From Planctomycetota bacterium (GTDB taxonomy: Bacteria; Planctomycetota; Planctomycetia; Isosphaerales; Isosphaeraceae): DNA of 64,000 bases. The stretch is taken from the NCBI GenBank assembly GCA_021791715.1, contig JAJYWB010000001.1, forward strand, positions 186,001-250,000, given 5' to 3'. Position numbers and translations under genes: made by a program. Positions 17,211 to 25,056 of the stretch are shown here, piece by piece. The notes under the pieces are model-generated. The model saw only the letters and a program-made list of their open reading frames with translations. It searched no databases and was not told where the DNA came from. Position 1 is the stretch's first letter; each line of letters begins with the position of its first letter.

Positions 17211-18143
17211 TCACATATGAAACCGCTGCACGCGGTGATTGTTGGAATCGATCACGAAAACCGTCCCGCGACGGTCGACCGCGAGCGCCCACGGATTGTT
17301 CAATTCTCCCGGCGCTCGCCCCGGCCTTCCCCAGATCCCCAGCGATTTCCCCTCGCGTGAGAACTTCTGCACCCTCTGATTGCCGTACTCACACACATAC
17401 AAATCATTATTTGGTCCGAGCGCGACGTCGTAGGGATACGACATCTCGCCGGGCGCCGCTCCCCTTTTTCCCCACATCCCAACGAGGTTTCCCCGCGCGT
17501 CGAAAACCTGGACGCGATGATTACAACTATCGGCAACGTAAATATGATCATTCTCGTCGATCGCCATCGCGCGGGGTCGCAAGAACGAACCGGGCTCGGT
17601 CCCGTGCCCCCCCCACTGCCGAAGCCACTCGCCTTTGGGAGAAAAGACCTGAATCCGATCGTTCTCTCCGTATTCGCTCACATAAAAATTGCCCGCCTTG
17701 TCGACGACGACGTCGGTCGGATAACCGAACCGTCCCGGCGTCGTGCCTTGAACTCCGTCGCCGATCTGGAAGAGGAGTTCGCCTTCTCGACTGTAAACGA
17801 GAACGCGATAAAAATGGGTGTCGGCGACGAGGAGCCGGCCAAGGCGGTCGATCGTCAGACCGCTCGGCCCGTCGACGTTGAAATCAGGGGTGTGCCAGCC
17901 GCGTACGAACGCTCCATCGCGATCGAACACCTGAATGCGATCGGTCAGATCGGTGATATAAAGCCGATCTTCAGAATCGAGCGCCGCGACCCTCGGTTTA
18001 TCAAGCCAGCCGAACCTCGTGCCGTGAATCCCCCAAACCTTGTCGACCGACGAACGCGCTTTCGACTCACAACCCGATAGGCACGCGCACGCCGCGATCA
18101 AGCCGATCGACGCGAACAACAATCTGGGAAACGAGCGATTCAT
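17211..18143 (-). CDS. NHL-repeat lipoprotein
   Basis: The 310-aa protein has a lipoprotein signal (SIGLIAACACLSGCES, Cys near residue 25) and then about six NHL repeats that should form a beta-propeller. Each repeat carries the pattern P-x-(A/D)-(V/A)-(D)-x-x-(G/N)-x-(L/I/F)-(Y/F)-(V/I)-x-(D/E), followed by R(I/V)Q(V/K)F, for example ADSCNHRVQVFD and CEYGNQRVQKFS. It ends with NHRVQRFHM. It is upstream of the large vWA protein with only 23 bases between, so it probably belongs to the same transcription unit. The propeller is likely a binding or scaffolding module on the outer face of the membrane. Confidence 0.9.
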   Translation of the reverse strand: MNRSFPRLLFASIGLIAACACLSGCESKARSSVDKVWGIHGTRFGWLDKPRVAALDSEDRLYITDLTDRIQVFDRDGAFVRGWHTPDFNVDGPSGLTIDRLGRLLVADTHFYRVLVYSREGELLFQIGDGVQGTTPGRFGYPTDVVVDKAGNFYVSEYGENDRIQVFSPKGEWLRQWGGHGTEPGSFLRPRAMAIDENDHIYVADSCNHRVQVFDARGNLVGMWGKRGAAPGEMSYPYDVALGPNNDLYVCEYGNQRVQKFSREGKSLGIWGRPGRAPGELNNPWALAVDRRGTVFVIDSNNHRVQRFHM

Positions 18144-18359
18144 ACGCGATGCGATCCAACGATTCGGAAGCTCGGGCGGAAGAGCGGCGCCTCATGTAAA
18201 ATGTACAAAGTGGAAGATCGACTCCGCAAGTACGACGAGCGTCAAGTTCTTGAGTTCCCCAAACCGTTTCGCGGCTCGCCTCCGAAAGGGATCTGTTTCG
18301 CCTTCAACCCGAGGGTGAAAGTCGATTAAAACCCGCGTCGCTCGGTTCTAGGCGAACTC

Positions 18360-18701
18360 TTGGAACTGCTCATTCAAAACGAGGTTGAAAATCGATTGAA
18401 ACGCTTCACGCCGATTTGCCCGATCGCCGAGATTCCCGACGGCCGAGGGATCACCAGGTTCATCGACGACAAAATGATCGCGCTGTTCCGTGAAGGAGAC
18501 CGCGTCTTCGCGCTCTCCGGTCGCTGCACGCACGAGGGGGCGCCGCTTGGCCGAGGTCGGATCGAAAACGGTGAAGTCGTTTGCCCCCTCCATCACTGGA
18601 AGTTCAGCCTTGAAACCGGCGCATGCTCGACCTTCCCGGGACGCGACGTCGAACGCTACGAATGCGACATCCGCGAAGGAATCGTTTGGATTAAAATCTA
18701 A
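18360..18701 (+). CDS. Rieske [2Fe-2S] protein, NirD/ferredoxin-like
   Basis: A small soluble Rieske protein of up to 113 aa. The cluster ligands are visible: CTHEGAPLG (Cys-x-His) and CPLHHWKF (Cys-x-x-His) spaced about 18 residues apart, followed by a strand with ETGACSTFPGRDVERYECDI. No signal peptide or membrane anchor is present, so it is likely a cytoplasmic electron carrier like NirD or a dioxygenase ferredoxin. The frame starts with TTG at 18360, and another TTG at 18396 could be the start; the first has only a weak AGG upstream. No partner oxygenase or reductase gene is adjacent. A terminator overlaps its stop codon. Confidence 0.88.
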   Translation: MELLIQNEVENRLKRFTPICPIAEIPDGRGITRFIDDKMIALFREGDRVFALSGRCTHEGAPLGRGRIENGEVVCPLHHWKFSLETGACSTFPGRDVERYECDIREGIVWIKI

Positions 18702-18719
18702 GCCGATTCGACGGCTTTT
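18700..18719 (+). terminator. Terminator hairpin after the Rieske gene
   Basis: AAGCCG-ATTCGA-CGGCTT forms a six-base-pair stem with a six-base loop, directly followed by more T. It overlaps the Rieske stop codon and lies in the 17-base gap to the convergent haem-protein gene. On the opposite strand the hairpin is followed by AGATTTT, so it may serve both genes. Confidence 0.65.
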
Positions 18720-21700
18720 CAATCGCCGACGATCGGCTCGGCTCGGCCCGAGGAACCCGGAACTTCGACGATCTCGACGCGTAAATCGTCGGTTCGAACT
18801 CCCGAATCGATTAAAAGAACAATATCATAACGGCCTTTAGATAAATTCAAATCGGTACGCTCCTCGATCGAGATCGCGCGGCCCTCGAGCAGCGCGGAGA
18901 TCCCTTTCGCCGAATTGAAACGCAAACCGATCGCGCCGGGGCTGGTAACGTCGATCGTAAATCGCGTAATTGCGCGTTTTGTTTTTGATTCTTCGATGGA
19001 ATCGCTCGGTTTGACGATCGTTAAATCGGCGACGGGGAGATCGCCTGAAACCTTGCTGTAAACGGTTCGCCAGGGTATCGCTCGGTTCTTCAAGATCGAA
19101 TCGATTGAAGTCTTTTCGACCGAAGTCGGGACATTGTTCACCGGCGTTTCCCAACGACGCACGAATCGGCCGCGCGGGACGGCGTACGAGCCGATTTTTC
19201 CGAGTTCGGACAAAAACCGAACAAGATCGACGAATTCTTGGCGAGTGAGCGTATCGGCGAGCCCTTCGGGCATCAACGAGCCCGCGTCTTTCTTCTCCTC
19301 GATCGATCCCAGGGGGATCGAGATCTCTTTACCGTCGGGATCGCGGAGGATCAAATCGGTGTCGGTTTGTCTGATTTTGATTCCGCCCAAGACGCGGCCG
19401 TCCGAGGTCGCGACCATAATCGCGTTGTAATTTTCCTTCACCTTCGCGCCCGGTTTGAGGATCGATTCGATCAGATAATCGACCTGCGCGCTCGCTCCCA
19501 GGCTCTCCATGCTCGGGCCGACGCGCCCTCCCGCGCCAGCGATCGCATGACATTTGAGACACGTGAGATCGCCGCGACGGAAAATCGCCTCGCCGCGGGC
19601 GGGATCTCCCTTCTCGCGCACTAGATCAATCATTTCTTTCATTTGCTCGGATGAAAGCGTGAGCGAACCCGTTTTGATCGCGCCCGCCTGAACGATCGCT
19701 TCGACGAGCGCGGGAGCGGGCGATCCCGACGCCCGAACGATCCGCAGCCAAACCCGCGCGGCGTCTTCGGGCAGCTTTTTCCCGGCGAGCGCCGCGGTCA
19801 GCGCGTCGGCGCCGCCCCGCCGCGTCAAAATCGCCGCGACGATCGCTCCGCCTCCGTCTTGAGCCGAAGGAGCGAGTTCGACGCACGCCTTCGACGCGGC
19901 GCTCGGGTTCAATTCGGCGAGCGCGATCGTCGCGTCTTGGCGGACGCGTAGCGAATCGTCGGATCGAGCGATTTGGCCTAGCAACTCTTCACTTTTTGAT
20001 CCTTTGAGCCCGGCGATCGCCTCGATCGCGTAGCGGCGGTCGATTTCATCCGTGGAGCGGTCGCTCGCGATCCGCGCGATTTCTTCTCGAAGCGATTCGA
20101 TCTTCCACGCGCCGGCGAGCCGGATCGCCGCGTCTCGCGTTGAAGTATTCTTGGATTTTAATAAGATTTTCAAACGAGCGACGTCCCCCGCGGGTTTAAC
20201 GTTGCGGCGTCGGTGCGCCTCAAGGAGAGACGCGAGGATTCGATCGCGGAGGTCGACCGCGGTCGTGTCGGCGATCGCGACCTCGAGCACCGACTCGAGT
20301 TCGCTCGGACCGCCGAGCGTCGCCACGATCGCGATCGCGTCCCCCTGATCTTTCTTAGGAACCTTCCCCGAACGAATCGCTTCAAAGAGCGGCTTGACGA
20401 CCGCGGGTGAACCGACCGCCGCGAGCGCGAACGTCATCCGATCGGGTGACCCTAATATGTCGATCTTCCCCGACTCATAAATCGGCAGCCAAATCGGGCT
20501 TAAATCGCGAACCGTGAGCCAAAGAGCGTAATCCAAAAACCGATCGACGGGACGATCGAGAGCCTTCAACGCGATCGCGATCGCCTCGGCGCGTTTGACG
20601 TGTCCCAAAACGCGAACCGCCTCCAACCTGACGATCGGATGTTTGTCTTCAACCTGAACGCTCAATAATTCGAGCGTGTTCTCCAGCCGATCGGCCCAAT
20701 CTTGGATCACGCGAGTCGCCGCGCCTCGAATGCGATGATCGCGATCGCGAAGCAAAGCCTTCAAAAGCGCCGGCTCGGGAACGTCGAAAGCCTGATACAT
20801 CCAGAGAGCCTCAAGTTTATTCATCGAAACATGAGGATCTTGAGAATCAAGCGAAGCGACCCATTTTGATAAATGCGGAAGAACTTTTTCGGCGCCCCGT
20901 TCTTTAAGAACCCGCTTGGCGAAATGGCGAGTCCAGGGTTCCTCGGCTTTGAGATCGTCGAGCAATTCGCCCGGGGTCGCGTTCACGAGCCGAGGTCTCG
21001 CGACGGGCTTGCGCCCTTTCGCCGTCACACGCCAGATGCGCCCGTGGGTGTGATCACGCCTCGGGTCTCGAAAATCGACCTCGCCGTGCTGGATGATCGG
21101 ATTGTACCAATCGGCGATGTAAATCGCTCCGTCGGGTCCCATCTTGATATCAATGGGACGAAACGCGCGATGATTCGTTTTAATCAGTTCGGGCGCTTCT
21201 TTTGATGTGAAGCCCGACCCCTCTTCGCCGAGGATATAGCGGCACACGCGATTGGCTCGAAAATCGTTCGTAAGCGCGTTTCCGTTCCAATCGTCGGGCA
21301 ACGCGCGGCCGCCCAACAGTTCGAGCCCGCATTCCTTCGGGCTTCCGGGATTGAGCCCCGCGAGGATTCGCACCGCGTCGGGCGCGGTCGTGTAATAAGC
21401 CCCGGGAACGACGTAATTGATCCCCTCGCCGAAAGCCCCGTCGGTCGCGAAGTGACGGCCGAAGCGATCGAAATGAAGGCCCCAGGGATTCACCATCCCG
21501 TGGTAAAAGACGCTCAAATCCATCGATTCGGGGCGAAACCGCCAGGTCCCGCCGCCGTCGAGGCGACGAACCCCGCGCGGAGTCTCGATCGAGCTGTGAA
21601 TGTATATCGACTGATTCATGTAAAGCCTGCCGTCGTATCCCCAGCGCAACGTATGAAGGATATGATGCGTATCTTCGGTTCCGAATCCCGACAAAACGAC

Positions 21701-22204
21701 TCGACGCGTATCGGCCTTGCCGTCGCCGTTTTCGTCTTTCAGAAACAGGAGTTCGGTGCTGTCGGCCACATACGCGCCGCCGTCGCCGGGCTCGACTCCG
21801 GTGGGAATGAGCAGGCCCGAGGCGAATACCGTCGTCTTATCGGCTTTGCCGTCGCCGTCGGCGTCTTCGAGGATCAAAATCTTGTCGTCGGCCTTTTGTC
21901 CGGGAACGATCTGGGGATAAACCTCGGATGTCGCGACCCAAAGCCTGCCGGCGGCGTCAAAATTGATCTCGATCGGTTTGGCGAGCAACGGATCGCCGGC
22001 GAAAAGATTCACCTCAAATCCATCGGCGACGATGAACGACTTGCGTTCGATCTCGGGGTCGGGATCGGGGATCTCTTTGAGCTCGCGCTGCGCTCTCGCC
22101 GCGGTACAAAGCGTGAGCGCGAGCGCGATCGCGCCCATCGCGACGATCGATTGTCGCGGGAATCCCCCCGGTAATATGCCCGAACGAGGCGAACGTAGGC
22201 TCAT
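18719..22204 (-). CDS. PVC-type haem-binding CxxCH protein with beta-propeller and HEAT repeats
   Basis: This 1161-aa secreted protein belongs to a planctomycete/verrucomicrobial family. A signal peptide (AIALALTLCTAARA) is followed by a membrane-bound-dehydrogenase-type propeller (residues about 40-400; INFDAAGRLWVATSEVYP, GEGINYV, AIYIADWYNPII). HEAT-like alpha repeats (about 430-840) come next, then a cytochrome c motif CLKCH near residue 880 with the FIVE-like block RGEAIFRRGD ahead of it, and a C-terminal beta domain. The haem Met ligand is probably in the GPSMESLG stretch. The family is expected to oxidise polysaccharide-derived or other organic substrates in the periplasm; this is inference. 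Its ATG overlaps the SGNH hydrolase stop as ATGA, so the two are coupled. Confidence 0.92.
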   Translation of the reverse strand: MSLRSPRSGILPGGFPRQSIVAMGAIALALTLCTAARAQRELKEIPDPDPEIERKSFIVADGFEVNLFAGDPLLAKPIEINFDAAGRLWVATSEVYPQIVPGQKADDKILILEDADGDGKADKTTVFASGLLIPTGVEPGDGGAYVADSTELLFLKDENGDGKADTRRVVLSGFGTEDTHHILHTLRWGYDGRLYMNQSIYIHSSIETPRGVRRLDGGGTWRFRPESMDLSVFYHGMVNPWGLHFDRFGRHFATDGAFGEGINYVVPGAYYTTAPDAVRILAGLNPGSPKECGLELLGGRALPDDWNGNALTNDFRANRVCRYILGEEGSGFTSKEAPELIKTNHRAFRPIDIKMGPDGAIYIADWYNPIIQHGEVDFRDPRRDHTHGRIWRVTAKGRKPVARPRLVNATPGELLDDLKAEEPWTRHFAKRVLKERGAEKVLPHLSKWVASLDSQDPHVSMNKLEALWMYQAFDVPEPALLKALLRDRDHRIRGAATRVIQDWADRLENTLELLSVQVEDKHPIVRLEAVRVLGHVKRAEAIAIALKALDRPVDRFLDYALWLTVRDLSPIWLPIYESGKIDILGSPDRMTFALAAVGSPAVVKPLFEAIRSGKVPKKDQGDAIAIVATLGGPSELESVLEVAIADTTAVDLRDRILASLLEAHRRRNVKPAGDVARLKILLKSKNTSTRDAAIRLAGAWKIESLREEIARIASDRSTDEIDRRYAIEAIAGLKGSKSEELLGQIARSDDSLRVRQDATIALAELNPSAASKACVELAPSAQDGGGAIVAAILTRRGGADALTAALAGKKLPEDAARVWLRIVRASGSPAPALVEAIVQAGAIKTGSLTLSSEQMKEMIDLVREKGDPARGEAIFRRGDLTCLKCHAIAGAGGRVGPSMESLGASAQVDYLIESILKPGAKVKENYNAIMVATSDGRVLGGIKIRQTDTDLILRDPDGKEISIPLGSIEEKKDAGSLMPEGLADTLTRQEFVDLVRFLSELGKIGSYAVPRGRFVRRWETPVNNVPTSVEKTSIDSILKNRAIPWRTVYSKVSGDLPVADLTIVKPSDSIEESKTKRAITRFTIDVTSPGAIGLRFNSAKGISALLEGRAISIEERTDLNLSKGRYDIVLLIDSGVRTDDLRVEIVEVPGSSGRAEPIVGD

Positions 22205-23505
22205 CGGCCCGACTCCTTCAGAATCAACTCAAATGTATGCTCGATCGGCAGAGATAACTCGGCGATCGCTTTTTCCTTGGCTTCGACGAGCGGATCGAAC
22301 ATCGGGATCTCGCGAGCGTTTTGCCCCTGTTCGTGCTTGCGGAACAGGAAAAGATACGTTTCGTTCTCGGGGCGTCTGCGGTGAAAATCGAGCGTGTTCT
22401 TCTCGACGATCGCGCCCCGGAGCGTTTCAAGCCGTTCGATATCGCTGTGTGGAATCGGGAAGCGCAAGCAACCTTTCGCGTCGAAATTTAAAGTTCCGAC
22501 TTCGACCCCGTCGATTCGCGCTATAAACTCGGATGCTTTCACGTCATGATTCGGATCGATTCGACCAAACTTGACGATCAGGCTCGATCGAGCCGAATCG
22601 TTCGCGCGGTCTTCCGCTCGAAAATCATTATCGCTTTTGTTTTTATGAGAACTCGAACGATTCGATCGGGGATCGATCGCGGGAAAGGGTTGAAAGCGAG
22701 ACGAAGTTTTGAGGCGAAACGCGACCGCGCTCCCTTTGGTTCCGCGCCGATCGTCGGTCGGCTTTCCCGCGGAGAAATCGACCGTTTGAGGATCGAACGA
22801 AAGACCGAGCGAGCGACCGATCGCGGTCGCCGCGGCGAAATAGCCCGGCTCGGTAAGGTGGATTCCGTCGGTCGTCGATCCCGATCGCGCGATCTCGGAG
22901 TCGTTGAAGAGATCGACGAATCGATATCCCCGTTTATCGGCGATTTTTTTGATTTCTTGAATGTAAAGTGCGAGTGCGCGGTTATGTTCGGTCGGGTCGG
23001 GGAGCGGAGGATCGAGCTTTTGATGACGGATCGGTGTGATCAGCGCGACGCGAGCCGCTCTCGGAACGATCGCGTCCAAAAGCGTTTGATAACCCGATGA
23101 AAACGCGGCGAGGCCCGATTCCCCCTCGAACGATTCGTTCATTCCATAACAAATAAACAGAACCGTGGGTTTAAACGCGAGTACGTCTTCTTTAAGATGT
23201 CGAAAGCCTTCGGCGGGAGGGCCGAACCGAGCCCGCGCCGTTCCTCGTACGGTGTCGCCGCTCCAGCCGAGATTTCGAAACGTCGCGTTCGCCTTCGGGA
23301 ACGACGCTGTGAGCATCGTTTCCAAATAACACGATTTCAATTCATTTTCAAAAAACGTGTCGCCGACGAAAGCGACCCGATCCCCCTCGCGAAAGACGAA
23401 CGCGTCGTCCGCAGCGGCGAGTCCCCCCGCCGCGAGAGCGCAGGCGAACGCCGAGAAAACAAATAATCGGCTCACGATCACGTATTTTTTGAATGACTTT
23501 ATCAT
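22201..23505 (-). CDS. SGNH/GDSL-like hydrolase, secreted
   Basis: The 434-aa protein has a signal peptide (FVFSAFACALAAGGLAAA) and an SGNH fold: block I VAFVGDTFFENE, block II NLGWSGDTV, block III GMNES, and block V TDGIHLTEPGY with the catalytic Asp and His. In block I the usual nucleophile Ser of GDS is Thr (GDT), a feature I also associate with planctomycete homologues, so esterase activity is not certain. About 150 residues at the C-terminus have no assigned domain. The start was set at the ATG at 23505 in front of the signal peptide rather than 23526. It lies upstream of, and is translationally coupled to, the PVC haem protein. Confidence 0.85.
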   Translation of the reverse strand: MIKSFKKYVIVSRLFVFSAFACALAAGGLAAADDAFVFREGDRVAFVGDTFFENELKSCYLETMLTASFPKANATFRNLGWSGDTVRGTARARFGPPAEGFRHLKEDVLAFKPTVLFICYGMNESFEGESGLAAFSSGYQTLLDAIVPRAARVALITPIRHQKLDPPLPDPTEHNRALALYIQEIKKIADKRGYRFVDLFNDSEIARSGSTTDGIHLTEPGYFAAATAIGRSLGLSFDPQTVDFSAGKPTDDRRGTKGSAVAFRLKTSSRFQPFPAIDPRSNRSSSHKNKSDNDFRAEDRANDSARSSLIVKFGRIDPNHDVKASEFIARIDGVEVGTLNFDAKGCLRFPIPHSDIERLETLRGAIVEKNTLDFHRRRPENETYLFLFRKHEQGQNAREIPMFDPLVEAKEKAIAELSLPIEHTFELILKESGR

Positions 23506-23854
23506 ACGATATAGGGTTGGCGTCACGCGAGCGGTTCCGGGCGAGGACGATTCGGCGGGGCGTTCGGTTTTCGATCCCGCGACACATCTTTCGGCGAGCG
23601 AACGACAAACCGTCGCGAGTCGACCGATTCAAATTAATCCGCGGATCCGGGCCGTGTCAACCGCGACGACGGCTTTCCGTGTTTATTCGATCGCCCCTAT
23701 TTCACGGTTCCAAACGCGCGACTCCGGCGATCCGGCGACGTGAAGCGACAGTCCAGGAACTCCGATTCGATCCGTCGGGGGCTTGGCCGAAGGTCAATCT
23801 GGTGTGATACTGATGCGATCGACAATCCATACCCAGGACGTTCAGGGGCACGCC
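23506..23854. other. Divergent intergenic region between the SGNH and TlpA-like genes
   Basis: About 350 bases separate the two divergently transcribed genes and should hold both promoters. No confident -35/-10 pair or operator was read. The several open frames across it are CGATCG-driven chance frames without ribosome sites. A very long minus-strand ORF (23702-24778) is a shadow of the TlpA-like gene. Confidence 0.4.
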
Positions 23855-24976
23855 ATGCATCGAAACATCAGCCTTTCCGCACTCGTCTTGATCGCCGCGC
23901 TCGCGGGCTCGCGGCTCGCTCTCGCCGATCCACCCGGGCTCAAAACGCTCGATATCGGCACGACCGCTCCCGATTTCGCGCTCCCGGGGGTCGACGGCAA
24001 GATCCATCACCTCAAAGATTTCGCCGACGCCAAAATCCTCGTCGTCGTCTTCACGTGCAACCATTGCCCCACGGCGCAAGCTTATGAAGATCGGATCATT
24101 AAACTCGACGCCGATTACAAAGATAAAGGGGTCAAGGTCGTCGCGATCTCGCCCAACAGCCCCGCGGGGTTGCGGCTCGACGAACTCGGTTACACCGACG
24201 TCGGCGATTCGTTTGAAGATATGAAAATTCGCGCTAAAGATCGAAACTTCCGATTTCCGTATCTGTACGACGGCGACACTCAAACGACCGCGAAGGCTTA
24301 CGGGGTGCTCGCCACGCCTCACGTTTACGTGTTCGATTCCGAGCGAAAATTGCGTTATGTGGGGCGATTCGACGACGGCGAGGTGAAGACTCCGAAATCG
24401 CACGATACCCTCAACGCCGTGAACGCGTTGCTCGTCGGCAAACCCGTTCCGGTCGAGAAGACGCGCGTTTTCGGCTGTTCCACCAAGTGGGCGGATAAAG
24501 AATCCGACGCCAAAAAGTCGCTCGCCAGGTGGGACGCCGAGCCCGTGACGATCGATCCGATCGACGAGGCCGGCATCAAAAAACTCGTCAAAAACGAGGG
24601 GAAAAAACTGCTTCTCGTCAACATGTGGGCGACATGGTGCGGACCTTGCGTCGCCGATCTTCCCGAATTGACGACGATCAACCGGATGTACCGAGGTCGA
24701 CCCTTCCGGATGGTAACGATCAGCGTCGACGAGCCCGATAAGAAAGCCGAGCCGCTCGATCTTCTTAAAGAAAATCATCTATCGGCGACAAATTATATCG
24801 CCAAGGTGAAAGATCACGATTCCCTCGCCGAGGCGCTCGATAAAGACTGGCCGGGACCCGTCCCCTACACGCTGTTGATCGCACCCGGCGGCAAGATTCT
24901 TTATCGCAAAACCGGGGCGATCGAACCGCTCGAACTCAAACGCGCGATCGTCTCATATCTGGGACGAACGTATTGA
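23855..24976 (+). CDS. Double thioredoxin-fold protein (redoxin plus TlpA domain), exported
   Basis: A 373-aa protein with a signal peptide (ALVLIAALAGSRLALA, residues 9-24) and two thioredoxin folds. The first (about 30-190) is AhpC/TSA-like: TTAPDFALPGVDGK and a CNHC active site at residues 68-71. The second (about 235-370) is TlpA-like, with WATWCGPCVADLPE, a classical CGPC motif near residue 261, and cis-Pro in PVPYTLLIAPGG. Both CxxC pairs are intact. The ATG at 23855 was chosen because the signal peptide starts there; the longer frame from 23783 adds 24 residues of no meaning. It probably moves electrons in the periplasm, perhaps from the DsbD-type protein elsewhere in the window. It ends at a strong terminator. 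Confidence 0.92.
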   Translation: MHRNISLSALVLIAALAGSRLALADPPGLKTLDIGTTAPDFALPGVDGKIHHLKDFADAKILVVVFTCNHCPTAQAYEDRIIKLDADYKDKGVKVVAISPNSPAGLRLDELGYTDVGDSFEDMKIRAKDRNFRFPYLYDGDTQTTAKAYGVLATPHVYVFDSERKLRYVGRFDDGEVKTPKSHDTLNAVNALLVGKPVPVEKTRVFGCSTKWADKESDAKKSLARWDAEPVTIDPIDEAGIKKLVKNEGKKLLLVNMWATWCGPCVADLPELTTINRMYRGRPFRMVTISVDEPDKKAEPLDLLKENHLSATNYIAKVKDHDSLAEALDKDWPGPVPYTLLIAPGGKILYRKTGAIEPLELKRAIVSYLGRTY

Positions 24977-24989
24977 TCCCAAAAGAGAA

Positions 24990-25037
24990 TTCGCGGGTCA
25001 TGATCGAGAAGGATGTTCACCAATCATGATCCGCGAA
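24990..25037. terminator. Strong long-stem hairpin between convergent genes
   Basis: A 15-bp stem (arms 24990-25004 and 25023-25037, TTCGCGGGTCATGAT against ATCATGATCCGCGAA, one G-T pair) encloses an 18-base loop. It sits between the stops of the TlpA-like gene and the M16 peptidase gene. On the minus strand it is followed by TTCTCTTTTG. It probably terminates both transcripts. Confidence 0.7.
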
Positions 25038-25056
25038 CTTGATCACGTTTGCTCGT

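Noticed and set aside
23702..24778. A 358-codon minus-strand frame opposite the TlpA-like gene
   Set aside because: The TlpA-like gene has clear CxxC domains and a signal peptide; the opposite frame has no motif and is a composition shadow.
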